From Pseudorhodoferax sp. Leaf265 (GTDB lineage: Bacteria > Pseudomonadota > Gammaproteobacteria > Burkholderiales > Burkholderiaceae_C), in contig NZ_LMMT01000040.1 of NCBI RefSeq assembly GCF_001422365.1, positions 385,569-449,568 of the forward strand: a stretch of DNA of 64,000 nt, in the 5' to 3' direction. Position numbers and translations under genes: made by a program. The notes under the pieces are model-generated. The model was not told where the DNA came from and ran no database searches. It saw nothing but the letters and a program-made list of their open reading frames with translations. Positions 16,073 to 25,178 of the stretch are shown piece after piece; position 1 is the stretch's first letter, and every line of letters starts with the position of its first letter.

Positions 16073-17062
16073 ATGAAGGTGGCGCTGGTCGGTGCCGGAG
16101 CCATCGGCGGCTGCATCGCCTCGCGGCTGGCGCGGCACGGCCAACCGGTCAGCCTGCTGGTGCGGCCAGGCCAGGTGGCCGCCGTGGCCGAGCGCGGGCT
16201 GCGCATGCGCGAGGGCGGCAGCGTCCACACCACCCACCATGCGGTCGCGGCCGACGGCGCGGCCTTCGGCCCGCAGGAGCTGGTGTTCCTGTGCGTCAAG
16301 GGCCACGGCCTGCAGGCGGCGGCAGCGCAGTTCGCCCCGCTGATCGGCCCGCAGACCACCGTGGTCTCGGCGATCAACGGCATTCCCTGGTGGTTCTGCG
16401 ACGGCCTGCCGGGGCCGCTGCAGGGCCGCCACCTGCAGCGCGTGGACCCGGGCGGCCGCCTGGCCCGGCTGCTGCCGGCGGCACAGACCGTGGGCTGCGT
16501 CGTCTATGTGGCCGCCCATGTCGACGCCGAGGGCATCGTGACGCCGGCACCGGGCGAGCGGCTGGTGCTGGGCGATGCACTGCCCGGCGGCGCCCCGCGC
16601 GCGCCGGCGGTGGCCGCGCTGCTGGGCGCGGCCGGCTTCGCGCCGCAACAGGCCGCCTCCATCCACCGCGAAACATTGGTCAAGCTCTGGGGCAACCTGG
16701 CCGCCAATCCCATTGGCGCGCTGTGCGGCGCCACCATCGACCAGGTGCTGGCGCAACCCCTGCTGGCCAACCTGGCCACCCGCATGATGGAAGAGTTCGC
16801 GCAGCTGGCCGGCCGGCTCGGCCTGGACCTGGGCATGGATGTGGCGACCCGCCAGCACGACATGCACCGGCTGGCCGGCGTGAAAAGCTCGATGCAGCAG
16901 GACATGGAGGCCGGCCGCGCACTGGAGCTCGACGGCATCGTCGGTGCCGTGGCCGAGGTCGGCGACCTGCTGGGCGTGGACACGCCCTTCATCGATGCCG
17001 TGCTGGGCCTGCTGCAGCAGCGCGCCGCGCAGGCCGGGCTATGGACGCCGCCGCCGCGCTGA
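16073..17062 (+). CDS. 2-dehydropantoate 2-reductase family protein
   Basis: A 329-residue ketopantoate reductase-type protein with an N-terminal Rossmann fold (VALVGAGAIGGCIASRLARHGQ) and a helical C-terminal domain carrying the catalytic lysine region (ETLVKLWGNLAANPI) and the substrate-binding KSSMQQDMEAGRALELDGI. It would reduce ketopantoate to pantoate with NADPH in coenzyme A synthesis, or act on a related 2-oxoacid. A second homologue is encoded at 48942-49868, so which one serves pantothenate synthesis is unclear. It starts 7 bases after the dehydrogenase stop and is followed by a transposase scar. Confidence 0.85.
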   Translation: MKVALVGAGAIGGCIASRLARHGQPVSLLVRPGQVAAVAERGLRMREGGSVHTTHHAVAADGAAFGPQELVFLCVKGHGLQAAAAQFAPLIGPQTTVVSAINGIPWWFCDGLPGPLQGRHLQRVDPGGRLARLLPAAQTVGCVVYVAAHVDAEGIVTPAPGERLVLGDALPGGAPRAPAVAALLGAAGFAPQQAASIHRETLVKLWGNLAANPIGALCGATIDQVLAQPLLANLATRMMEEFAQLAGRLGLDLGMDVATRQHDMHRLAGVKSSMQQDMEAGRALELDGIVGAVAEVGDLLGVDTPFIDAVLGLLQQRAAQAGLWTPPPR

Positions 17063-17084
17063 CGCGGCTCAGCCTCCACCGCGC

Positions 17085-17655
17085 ACGGCGACCCGTTGGG
17101 CGCATTTCCTTTTGCGCTAGGCCGCCTGTTCCCCTGGCGTCTTCTGCCGGCATCCATCGCTGCAGTGTGCGGGTACTGCTGCGCGTCGATCTGCAGCTCC
17201 TGCTTGCCTTCGCGGCACGAAGAGGATCACCTCGCTCGGACTGTCCTTGAGCTGCTCAAACACCGCCTCCGAACGGAATCCCGCGTCGGCCAACACCTGC
17301 CGTGCACCCTCGCCAGATTCGCCTTGACCGCTGCGAGCAGCACCGGCAGGCGGTGTCCGATGCGTTGTTGCTCAGCCCGGCCGCCACCACGATCTGCGCC
17401 GCGCCGTCTCGTCCGCTGCGGTGTGCGCGTTGTAGCCGTCGTCAAAGCCACCGCCGGCCCGCTTCATGATCGGCTTTGCGTACCGGTGGAGCTTTCCTGG
17501 GCGCTGTCCTTGGGCACGCCGAAGTCGCGGCTGTAGCGCCCGCCTTTGGGCTTGCCATTCTTGTCGCGCGGCCTGCGCTCGTCGTCCTTGCTGCGTCCGC
17601 GCGCACCATCGGCCTCGTGCTGGCGACGCTCCAGCCGCAGCTTGGCGGCCTGCGC
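17085..17655 (-). pseudogene. Decayed IS1182-like transposase remnant
   Basis: Minus-strand translation in successive frames gives recognisable pieces of an IS1182-type DDE transposase. In order they are [36 protein letters not shown], then [20 protein letters not shown], then AQIVVAAGLSNNASD, then LPVLLAAVKANLA, then VLADAGFRSEAVFEQLKDSP, then GKQELQIDAQQYPHTAAMDA, then a relic of the RKR...PNG region. At least four frameshifts separate them. The N-terminal third and the last conserved block are missing, and no terminal inverted repeats were found. The 5' end abuts a truncated OmpA domain. Confidence 0.75.
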
Positions 17656-17900
17656 GACAACCCCGAGCGCCGGCTGGAAATCGAAGGCCTCACCGATTCG
17701 GTGGGCTCGGACAGCTGGAACCTGGCGCTGTCACAGCAGCGTGCGGAATCGGTGCGCGCCGCGCTGGTGCAGCGCGGCGTGGAGGCGCCCGCATCGCCAC
17801 CAAGGGCCTGTCCAAGGCGGCGCCGGTGGCCAGCAACGCCACGGCCGAAGGCCGTCAGCGCAACCGGCGCGTGGAAATCGTGATCGGCAACGCGGGCTGA
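17650..17900 (+). pseudogene. Truncated and frameshifted OmpA C-terminal domain
   Basis: The plus strand encodes the peptidoglycan-binding OmpA motif: [46 protein letters not shown]. After one missing base near 17788 it continues in another frame with [36 protein letters not shown] and a stop at 17898-17900. Everything upstream of the domain has been replaced by the transposase remnant. It is therefore a dead 3' fragment of a once longer OmpA-family lipoprotein or porin gene. Confidence 0.75.
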
Positions 17901-18215
17901 TCAGCCGCCCACCGGCTCCAGCACATGGATGGCACGGCTGGCGACCAATTCCTTGGTCTGCGCGCCATAGGCCAGCATGTGCGGTGCTTTGGCATGGGCC
18001 TTGAGTGCATCCATGCTCTCCCACTTCTCGACCACGACGAAGGTGTCGGCGCCGAAGGTGGCCCAGCCCGGTGGCAGGTTGGCGGCGTCGACGACGGCGC
18101 CGTACTCGATGCAGCCGGCTTCGGCCAGCACGGCGGCGCGGTTGGCATTGAAAGCCGCCAGCACCTCGCTGCGCTTGCCGGGATGGGTGGCGATGATGGC
18201 CAGCACCTGGATCAT
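17901..18215 (-). CDS. Antibiotic biosynthesis monooxygenase (ABM) domain protein, putative quinol monooxygenase
   Basis: A 104-residue ABM-fold protein. The MIQVLAIIATHPGKRSEVLAAF start, GCIEYGAVVD, FVVVEKWESMDALKAH and final VLEPV strand match the YgiN/quinol-monooxygenase group, small dimeric ferredoxin-like proteins often acting on quinols without cofactor. The stop directly abuts the end of the OmpA pseudogene on the other strand. GGAGACC precedes the ATG. The substrate is unknown. Confidence 0.85.
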   Translation of the reverse strand: MIQVLAIIATHPGKRSEVLAAFNANRAAVLAEAGCIEYGAVVDAANLPPGWATFGADTFVVVEKWESMDALKAHAKAPHMLAYGAQTKELVASRAIHVLEPVGG

Positions 18216-18282
18216 GGGATCGGTCTCCTGAAATAGGCGGCCCCGCTGGCCGCCGGCGGCGCCGATTCTGCTGCGCCCGGCC

Positions 18283-19701
18283 TCAGCCCGCTGTCGCGGA
18301 CGGAGCAGTGGCCTGCCAGCCGCCGCCCAGCACCTTGTAGAGCGTGACCCGGTTCGCCTGGTCGGTCAGCTGCAGGCCGATCAGCGTCTGCTGCGCCGCG
18401 TACAGCGCGCGTTGCGCGTCCAGCACCTCCAGGTAGCTGCCGCTGCCGCCCTTGAACAGGGCCTGCGCGAGGTCGAAGCTGCGCGTGCTGGCCGCGACCA
18501 GCGCGCGTTGCGCGTCCAGCCGCTCGGCCAGCGTGCGGCGCTCGGCCAGCGCGTCGGACACTTCGCGGAAAGCCACCTGCAGCGTGCGCTCGTAGCTGCT
18601 CAGCACGATGTCGCGCTGCACCTCGGTGGCGCGCAGCTGGTTGCGGCGCGCGCCGTTGTCGAACAGCGGCAGGCTGATCGAGGGGCCGAAGCTCCAGGCC
18701 CGGCTGCCGCCCTCGAACAGGCTGGACAGGCTGGGGCTGGCGACTCCGGCCGAGCCGGTCAGCGTGATGCGCGGGTACAGCGCGGCGCGCGCCACGCCGA
18801 TGTCGTGGTGCGCGGCCCGCAGCGCGTGCTCGGCTGCCAGCACGTCGGGGCGCTGCTGCAGCACGCTGGATGGCAGGTCGGCCGGCGGCGTGGGCAGCGG
18901 CGCCACCGAGACGGACTGGTCGCCCGGCAGCAGCTCGTCTGGCGGCTGCGTGCCGGCCAGCAGCGCCAGCGCATTGCGGCCCTGCTCGACCAGGCTGTCG
19001 TAGGCAGCGACCTGGCCGCGTGCGGACTCCACCGTGGTCTGGGCCTGGGCCAACGCCACACCGGACTGCGCGCCCAGCGCATGGGCCTGGCGGATCAGGT
19101 CGTAGGAGCGCTGCTGGCTCTGCAGCGTCTCGCGTGCCAGGCGCAGGCGCTGCTGGTCGGTCGCCAGTTGCAGCCAGGCCTGCGCGACGGATGCCACCAG
19201 GCTGATCTGCACGCTGCGCCGTGCGTCCTCGGTGCGGAAGAACTCCTGGAGCGCCGAATCGGACAGGTTGCGCACGCGGCCAAAGAAATCGAGCTCGTAC
19301 GCCGTCAGGCCGAAGTTGGTGCTGAAGCGGTCGGCAATGCTGGCATTGCCGTTCGTGGTCAGGCCCGCGGGGGTGCGCGCACGGCTGGCGGCGCCACCCA
19401 GGTCGACGGAGGGCAGCGTGGCCGCGCTGCTCACGCCGTACAGCGCGCGGGCGCGCTCGATGCTCAGTGCGGCCGATCGCAGGTCGCGGTTGTTGTCCAG
19501 CGCAAGCGCCAGCAGGCCGCGCAGGCGCTCGTCGACGAAGAACTCCTGCCAGCCGGCCAAGGGCTGGCCGGACACGGCGGCCTGGCCGTCAGCGGGCCAG
19601 GCCTGGGGGATCGGCGCGGCAGGCTGCTGGTAGCTGGGGGCGAGGTTGGCGCAGCCGGACAGCAGGGCCAGCGCGGCCAGCGGGATCAGGGCGTGGCGCA
19701 T
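18283..19701 (-). CDS. RND efflux outer-membrane channel lipoprotein (NodT/OprM family)
   Basis: A 472-residue outer-membrane factor. The signal peptide ends with a clear lipobox (LLSGC, Cys16), so it should be lipid-anchored. Two OEP repeats follow, each a long helical hairpin with Ala/Gln/Arg-rich heptads; FGLTAYELDFFGRVRNLSDSA and WSFGPSISLPLFDNGARRNQL are the duplicated beta-strand signatures. It is the third gene of a leftward operon, one base after the RND permease stop, and would form the trans-envelope exit duct for that pump. Confidence 0.92.
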   Translation of the reverse strand: MRHALIPLAALALLSGCANLAPSYQQPAAPIPQAWPADGQAAVSGQPLAGWQEFFVDERLRGLLALALDNNRDLRSAALSIERARALYGVSSAATLPSVDLGGAASRARTPAGLTTNGNASIADRFSTNFGLTAYELDFFGRVRNLSDSALQEFFRTEDARRSVQISLVASVAQAWLQLATDQQRLRLARETLQSQQRSYDLIRQAHALGAQSGVALAQAQTTVESARGQVAAYDSLVEQGRNALALLAGTQPPDELLPGDQSVSVAPLPTPPADLPSSVLQQRPDVLAAEHALRAAHHDIGVARAALYPRITLTGSAGVASPSLSSLFEGGSRAWSFGPSISLPLFDNGARRNQLRATEVQRDIVLSSYERTLQVAFREVSDALAERRTLAERLDAQRALVAASTRSFDLAQALFKGGSGSYLEVLDAQRALYAAQQTLIGLQLTDQANRVTLYKVLGGGWQATAPSATAG

Positions 19702-19702
19702 C

Positions 19703-22700
19703 TCAGTGGCCTCCCTGCTCGATCAATGGTGTCTGCGCGGTCTCGGTCTGCCGGCGCTGGCCGCGCCGCTCCAGCCAGCCGCGGATCAGCACGAAGAACA
19801 GCGGCACGAAGAAGATGCCCAGTGCCGTGCCGATGGCCATGCCGCCCAGCACCGAGGTGCCGATGGCGACCCGGCCGCCGGCGCCGGCGCCGGTGCCGAT
19901 GGCCAGCGGCAGCACGCCGAAGCCGAAGGCCAGCGAGGTCATCAGGATGGGGCGCAGGCGCAGGCGCACGGCTTCCATGGTGGCGTCGAACACGCTCTTG
20001 CCCTGCTCCTGCAGCTGCTTGGCGAATTCGACGATCAGGATCGCGTTCTTGGACGACAGGCCCACCGTGGTCAGCAGCCCGACCTGGAAGTACACGTCGT
20101 TGGTCAGCCCGCGCGTGCTCGTGAACAACAGCGCGCCGATGATGCCCAGCGGCACCACCAGGATCACCGAGAACGGCACCGACCAGCTCTCGTACAGGGC
20201 CGCCAGGCACAGGAACACGAACAGGATGGAGATGGCGTAGAGCATGGGCGCCTGCGCGCCCGACAGCCGCTCCTGGTAGGAGGCGCCGGTCCATTCGTAG
20301 TCGATGCCCAGCGGCATCTCCTTCATGACCTGCTCGACGGCCGCCATGGCGGCGCCGGAACTCACGCCCGGCGCTGCATCGCCCGTGAACTCGTAGGCCG
20401 GCGCACCGTTGTAGCGTGCCAGCTGCGGCGAGCCGTAGCTCCAGCGGGAGCCCGAGAAGGCATGGAAGGGCACCATCTGCCCCAGGCTGTTGCGCACGCT
20501 CCAGCGCTCGATGTCGGCCGGCAGCATGCGGAAGGCGGCGTCGCCCTGCATGTAGACGCGCTTGACGCGGCCGTTGTTCAGGAAGTCGTTGACGTAGGTG
20601 CCGCCCATGGCCGTGGACAGCGTGCTGTCGATGGCCGCCGTGGTCAGGCTCAGCGCGCCGGCACGCGCATCGTCGATGTCGATGCGGAACTCGGGTGTGT
20701 CGTCCAGGCCGTTCATGCGCACGTTGCGCAGCTCGGGCCGGGCCTGCAGCATCTCCAGCGTCTTGCGCTGCGCGGCGACCAGGGCCTCGTGGCCCAGGCC
20801 GTTGATGTCCTTGAGGAAGAAGTTGAAGCCCGAGGCCGCGCCCAGGCCGCGCACCGCGGGTGGAAGCTGCACGATGATGCGCGCGTCGCGGATCTTGCCG
20901 AGGTCGCGGCCAGCGCGCGCGGCGATGGCGGCGGCCGAGCTCGACGCATCGGTGCGCTCGTCCCAGTCCTTGAGCTTGACGAAGGCGCGCGCCGAACTCT
21001 GGTCGCCGTTCTGGCCGGTCAGCACGTTGATGCTGACCACTTCGGGGAACTTGCCGAAGTACTCCTGCACCTCGGCCACCACAGGCTGCAGCCGCGCGTT
21101 GGAGGCGCCCGGCGGCAGGTTCATCTGCACCGTGACGAAGCCCTGGTCTTCGTCGGGCAGGAAGGCCGTGGGCAGGCGCGAGAACAGCACGACCACGCCC
21201 GCGATGATGAGCGCGTAGACGATCAACGTGCGTTTGCCGCGCTTGAGGATGCCGCCCACCGTGCTTTGGTACGCGTTGGCGCTGCGGTCGAAGCCGTGGT
21301 TGAACTTGACGAAGAAGCGGTCCACCCAGCCCAGCGGCCCGCGCCGCGGCGCCGCGCCATGCGGTCCGTGGGCGCCCTTGGGAATGGGCTTGAGCAGCGT
21401 GGCGCACAGCGCCGGCGTGAGCGACAGCGCCACCAGCACCGACAGCACCATGGACGAGACGATGGTGATCGAGAACTGCCGGTAGATCACGCCCGTGGAG
21501 CCGCCGAAGAAGGCCATCGGAATGAACACGGCCGACAGCACCAGCGCGATGCCGACCAGCGCCGGCGTGATCTCGGCCATGGACTTCCTGGTCGCCTCCT
21601 TGGGCGACAAGCCCTCCTCGCTCATGACACGCTCGACGTTCTCGACCACCACGATGGCGTCGTCGACCAAGAGGCCGATGGCCAGCACCATGGCGAACAT
21701 GGTCAGCGTGTTGATCGAGTAGCCGGCGGCCGACAGCACGCCGAAGGTGCCCAGCAGCACCACCGGCACCGTGATCGCAGGGATCAGCGTGGCGCGGAAG
21801 TTCTGCAGGAACACGTACATCACGATCACGACCAGCAGCACGGCCTCGAACAGGGCCTTGACCACTTCCTCGATGGACGCGCTCACGAAGGGCGTGGTGT
21901 CGTAGGTCACGAAGGTCTGCAGCTGGTTCGGGAAGAAGGGCTGCAGCTCGGCGATCTTGGCGTTGACGGCCTCGGCCACCTTGACGGCGTTGGCGCCGTC
22001 GGACAGCACGATGCCCAGGCCCGCGCCGGGGTTGCCGCGCAGGATGGAGCGCACGGTGAGGTTTTCGGCGCCGAGTTCGAGACGCGCCACGTCCTTCAGG
22101 CGCACCACGGCGCCGTCGGGCGTCACGCGCAGCACCACGTTGCCGAACTGCTCCACGGTCTCGAGCTTGCTGCGCGCCGTGATGGTGGCCGTCAGTTGCT
22201 GCTCGGCCACGGCCGGCAGCGCGCCGAGCTGGCCGGCCGAGACCTGGGCGTTCTGGGCCTGCAGCGCAGTGTTGATGTCGGACGGCATCAGCGCGTACTT
22301 GCGCAGCTTGTCCGGGTCCAGCCAGATGCGCATGGCGTAGCCGGTGCCCAGCACCTGCACGTCGCCCACGCCGTCGACGCGGCTGATCACGTCCACAAGG
22401 TTGCTGTTGATGTAGTCGCCCACGTCCACGGCCGAGGCCGTGCCATCGCCCGAGTAGAAGGCGATGACCATCAGGAAGTCGTTGCCGCCCTTGGTCACGA
22501 ACACGCCGCGGCTCTGCACCTGCTGCGGCAGCCGCGACATGGCCGGCTGCATCTTGTTCTGCACCTGCATCTGGGCCACGTCGATGTCGGTGCCCGGGGC
22601 AAACGTCAGCGTGATGCGCGACTGGCCCGAGGAGTTGCTGGTGCTCTGCATGTACAGCAGGTTGTCCAGCCCCTTCATCTGCTGCTCGATGATCTGGGTG

Positions 22701-22882
22701 ACCGAATCCTCGACCGTCTTGGCAGAGGCGCCGGTGTAGGTGGAACCCACGGACACGCGCGGCGGCGCGATGTCGGGGTACTGCTCCAGCGGCAGTGTGC
22801 GGATCGACATCAGACCCGCGAGCATCACGATGATGGACAGCACCCACGCGAAGATGGGACGCTCGATGAAGAAATGCGCCAT
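19703..22882 (-). CDS. RND efflux transporter permease, HAE1/AcrB type
   Basis: A 1059-residue inner-membrane pump of normal family length. The N-terminus (FFIERPIFAWVLSIIVMLAG) and LPLEQYPDIAPPRVSVGSTY are diagnostic for the hydrophobe/amphiphile efflux 1 group. The proton-relay aspartate pair is intact in TM4 (GLLVDDAIVVVENVERV). The two large periplasmic loops show the usual FFLKDINGLG and NDVYFQVGLLTTVGLSSKNA signatures. It lies between adaptor and channel genes and should use the proton gradient to expel organic compounds such as drugs, dyes or solvents. Specificity cannot be predicted. Confidence 0.94.
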   Translation of the reverse strand: MAHFFIERPIFAWVLSIIVMLAGLMSIRTLPLEQYPDIAPPRVSVGSTYTGASAKTVEDSVTQIIEQQMKGLDNLLYMQSTSNSSGQSRITLTFAPGTDIDVAQMQVQNKMQPAMSRLPQQVQSRGVFVTKGGNDFLMVIAFYSGDGTASAVDVGDYINSNLVDVISRVDGVGDVQVLGTGYAMRIWLDPDKLRKYALMPSDINTALQAQNAQVSAGQLGALPAVAEQQLTATITARSKLETVEQFGNVVLRVTPDGAVVRLKDVARLELGAENLTVRSILRGNPGAGLGIVLSDGANAVKVAEAVNAKIAELQPFFPNQLQTFVTYDTTPFVSASIEEVVKALFEAVLLVVIVMYVFLQNFRATLIPAITVPVVLLGTFGVLSAAGYSINTLTMFAMVLAIGLLVDDAIVVVENVERVMSEEGLSPKEATRKSMAEITPALVGIALVLSAVFIPMAFFGGSTGVIYRQFSITIVSSMVLSVLVALSLTPALCATLLKPIPKGAHGPHGAAPRRGPLGWVDRFFVKFNHGFDRSANAYQSTVGGILKRGKRTLIVYALIIAGVVVLFSRLPTAFLPDEDQGFVTVQMNLPPGASNARLQPVVAEVQEYFGKFPEVVSINVLTGQNGDQSSARAFVKLKDWDERTDASSSAAAIAARAGRDLGKIRDARIIVQLPPAVRGLGAASGFNFFLKDINGLGHEALVAAQRKTLEMLQARPELRNVRMNGLDDTPEFRIDIDDARAGALSLTTAAIDSTLSTAMGGTYVNDFLNNGRVKRVYMQGDAAFRMLPADIERWSVRNSLGQMVPFHAFSGSRWSYGSPQLARYNGAPAYEFTGDAAPGVSSGAAMAAVEQVMKEMPLGIDYEWTGASYQERLSGAQAPMLYAISILFVFLCLAALYESWSVPFSVILVVPLGIIGALLFTSTRGLTNDVYFQVGLLTTVGLSSKNAILIVEFAKQLQEQGKSVFDATMEAVRLRLRPILMTSLAFGFGVLPLAIGTGAGAGGRVAIGTSVLGGMAIGTALGIFFVPLFFVLIRGWLERRGQRRQTETAQTPLIEQGGH

Positions 22883-22900
22883 GAACGGGGCTCCTGGCGC

Positions 22901-24175
22901 TCAGCGCACGATCTTGGCGTTGGCCAGCGGGCCGGCACTGGCCACCGAGCCGGGACCGGGGCCGCCCTTGCCGTTGACCGGCGCCAAGGGGCCGGCAGCG
23001 GGCTTGGGCTGGACCTCGCTGGCGCGCACCAGGTCGCCGACACGGGCACGCTGCGAGCCCTCGACCAGCACGCGGTCGCCGGCCTGCAGTCCGTCGATCA
23101 CCTGCCAGCGGTTGGCCACGGCGCGGCCGACCGTCACGGCGCGCTTGACGAGCTTGTCGTCCGGCCCCACGACCAGCGAGGAGGCGCTGCCATCGGGTGC
23201 GCGCACCACGGCCTGCTGGGGCACCAGCACGGCGTCCTCGGCCACGCCCTCCTCCAGCACGGCGCGCACGTACATGCCGGGCATCAACAGGCGGTCGGGG
23301 TTGGGTACCACCGCGCGCAGCGTCACGCTGCCGGTGCCGGCGTCGACGGTCACACCGGCGAAGGTCAGCTTGCCGGCATGGGGGTAGACGCTGCCGTCCT
23401 CGAGCAGCACGCGGATCGGCGCCTCGTCGGCACGGCCGCGCGACAGGCGGCCGCTGGCCAGTTCCCGCTTCAAGCGCAGCAACTCGGCGCTGGACTGGGT
23501 CACGTGCACGTTGATCGGGTCCAGTTGCTGCACGGTGGTCAGCGGCGTGGCCTGGTCGGCCGTGACCAGCGCGCCGGCCGTCACGCTGGACAGCTCGATC
23601 CAGCCGCTGATGGGCGCCACGATGCGCGTGCGCGCCAGGTTGATGCGGGCGGTCTGCTCGGCCGCGCGGGCCACGGCCACATCGGCCTCGGCCTGGTCGG
23701 CGGCGGCCTGGGTCTGCTCGTTGACCTGCTGGCTGATGGCGTCGATCTTGACCAGCTCGGCATTGCGCCTGGCCACGCTACGGGCCGTGGCCAAGGTGGT
23801 CTCGGCTCGACGCACATTGGCGCGCGCACTGGCAGCCGTGGCCTCGAAGCTGGCCGGGTCCAGTTGGTACAGCACCTGGCCGGCCTTGACATTGGAGCCC
23901 TCGGTGAACAGGCGCTGCTGCACGATGCCGCCGACCTGCGGCCGGATCTGCGCAATCACGGGCGCCACGGTGCGGCCGGCCAGCTCGGTGGTCACCGGCA
24001 TGCGCTCGGCCTTGAGCGTCACCACGCCCACGTCCTTGGCCTGGGGGGCGGCGGCCGGCGCGGCGGCCTTGCTGTCGGCTATGCCGTTGCGGGAGCAGCC
24101 CGCGGCGGCCAGCAGCGCGATCAGCAGGGGCACGCACAGGTCGCGTGGGCGCAGGGACAGTTTCAGAAGCGGCAT
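22901..24175 (-). CDS. RND efflux periplasmic adaptor lipoprotein (AcrA/MexA type)
   Basis: A 424-residue membrane-fusion protein. The ATG at 24175 gives a short signal peptide ending in the lipobox LLAAAGC. The split lipoyl domain (IRPQVGGIVQQRLFTEGSNV, ARTRIVAPISGWI), alpha-hairpin rich in Ala/Arg/Glu, and beta-barrel (VHVTQSSAELL, AVVPNPDRLLMPGMYV) are in the usual order. The C-terminal 40 residues are an extended Gly/Pro/Ala-rich tail. It is the first gene of the pump operon, 18 bases before the permease. An inverted repeat at 24370-24407 lies upstream; no regulator gene is adjacent. Confidence 0.92.
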   Translation of the reverse strand: MPLLKLSLRPRDLCVPLLIALLAAAGCSRNGIADSKAAAPAAAPQAKDVGVVTLKAERMPVTTELAGRTVAPVIAQIRPQVGGIVQQRLFTEGSNVKAGQVLYQLDPASFEATAASARANVRRAETTLATARSVARRNAELVKIDAISQQVNEQTQAAADQAEADVAVARAAEQTARINLARTRIVAPISGWIELSSVTAGALVTADQATPLTTVQQLDPINVHVTQSSAELLRLKRELASGRLSRGRADEAPIRVLLEDGSVYPHAGKLTFAGVTVDAGTGSVTLRAVVPNPDRLLMPGMYVRAVLEEGVAEDAVLVPQQAVVRAPDGSASSLVVGPDDKLVKRAVTVGRAVANRWQVIDGLQAGDRVLVEGSQRARVGDLVRASEVQPKPAAGPLAPVNGKGGPGPGSVASAGPLANAKIVR

Positions 24176-24369
24176 CGATGAACCTGTGGGATCTCTGGAA
24201 ATACCGGACAGCCGACTCCGGACATGGCCAGTGGTGGGCGCCACGGTGGACAGGGTCGGCTCCGACGAGTTCCCATCCACGGCCTGCCCAAGACCAGCTT
24301 TGCACAGCAGACACAATGGCAGACCCCAAGCCGCAAGCAAGCACGATGCCTGCGGCGAACATGCAACGA

Positions 24370-24407
24370 TACACCGGCTTGATACATTTCGTCATGACTC
24401 CGGTGTA
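24370..24407. promoter_or_regulatory. Interrupted inverted repeat, candidate operator between efflux operon and HAD gene
   Basis: TACACCGG (24370-24377) and CCGGTGTA (24400-24407) are perfect 8-base inverted arms around a 22-base centre that itself contains the palindrome GTCATGAC (24391-24398). The site is in a relatively AT-rich patch of the 257-base gap between the divergent efflux adaptor and dehalogenase genes. It could be a regulator site for either gene. The rest of the gap shows no other feature. Confidence 0.4.
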
Positions 24408-24432
24408 AAGCGCAGCCAAAAGGAGATCCTGC

Positions 24433-25131
24433 ATGCCACAGCCACCAGCCGTTCTGGCCTTCGACACCTTTGGCACGGTGGTGGATTGGCACGGCGGCAT
24501 CGCGCGTGAAATCCAGGCACTGCACCCCGAGGTCGATGCCGCGGCCTTTGCCAGTGCCTGGCGCGCCGGCTACCAGCCGGCCATGCAGCGCGTGCGCTCG
24601 GGAGAACTCGGCTGGACGCTGATCGACGACCTGCACCGGTTGATCCTGGACGACATCCTGCCGCGCTTCGGCCTGCAGGCCATGCCACAGGAGACGCGCC
24701 GCCAGCTCAACAAGGCATGGCACCGGCTCGACCCGTGGCCCGACGTGCTGGCCGGCTTGGCCCGCCTCAAGCGCCGATACACCATCTGCACGCTGTCGAA
24801 CGGCAACATCGGACTGCTGACCAACATGGCCAAACGTGCCGGCCTGCCCTGGGATTGCGTGCTGTCCGCCGAGGTCTTTCGGGCCTACAAGCCCGACCCG
24901 GCCACATACCTGGGCGTGGCGCGCGTGTTCGACCTGCCGCCCGACCAGGTCATGCTGGTGGCGGCGCACCACAGCGACCTGGCCGCGGCGCGCGACTGCG
25001 GCCTGCAGACCGCCTACATCGAGCGACCGCTGGAATACGGCACGGCCCAGCCCAAGGATGTGGGCGCGCGGCCCGAGAACACGCTGCACTGCCACGACTT
25101 CGGCGACCTGGCCGACCAGCTGGACTGCTGA
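24433..25131 (+). CDS. Haloacid dehalogenase type II (HAD superfamily)
   Basis: A 232-residue HAD hydrolase resembling L-2-haloacid dehalogenases. The nucleophile D11 sits in VLAFDTFGTVVDW, the type II pattern. CTLSNGN supplies motif II, the lysine is in FRAYKPDPATYLGVA, and VAAHHSDLAAARDCGLQTAYI is the third motif. AAAGGAGATCC is a strong ribosome site. Reaction: hydrolysis of a halogen-carbon bond of a 2-haloalkanoate to the 2-hydroxy acid. Many such genes have not been tested, and a phosphatase role is possible. It is followed by a flavin monooxygenase gene 47 bases away, with its own -10-like hexamer. Confidence 0.85.
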   Translation: MPQPPAVLAFDTFGTVVDWHGGIAREIQALHPEVDAAAFASAWRAGYQPAMQRVRSGELGWTLIDDLHRLILDDILPRFGLQAMPQETRRQLNKAWHRLDPWPDVLAGLARLKRRYTICTLSNGNIGLLTNMAKRAGLPWDCVLSAEVFRAYKPDPATYLGVARVFDLPPDQVMLVAAHHSDLAAARDCGLQTAYIERPLEYGTAQPKDVGARPENTLHCHDFGDLADQLDC

Positions 25132-25164
25132 AGCACCACGCCAGCACGGTTTAGCGGGTGTGGC

Positions 25165-25170
25165 TAGGAT
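25165..25170 (+). promoter_or_regulatory. Candidate -10 element (TAGGAT) of the LLM monooxygenase gene
   Basis: TAGGAT ends 8 bases before the ATG at 25179, and no Shine-Dalgarno sequence is present. The geometry suits a transcript beginning at the start codon. The -35 region is not convincing. Confidence 0.3.
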
Positions 25171-25178
25171 CGCCGCCC

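Noticed and set aside
17227-17451. Short minus-strand open frame as an independent gene
   Set aside because: It is one frameshifted slice of the transposase remnant.
19646-24181. A plus-strand open frame of about 1500 codons across the efflux operon
   Set aside because: It is the antisense shadow of the permease and adaptor genes in GC-rich DNA. The product is His/Gly/Val/Gln-rich without any domain, while the minus strand encodes clear RND proteins.
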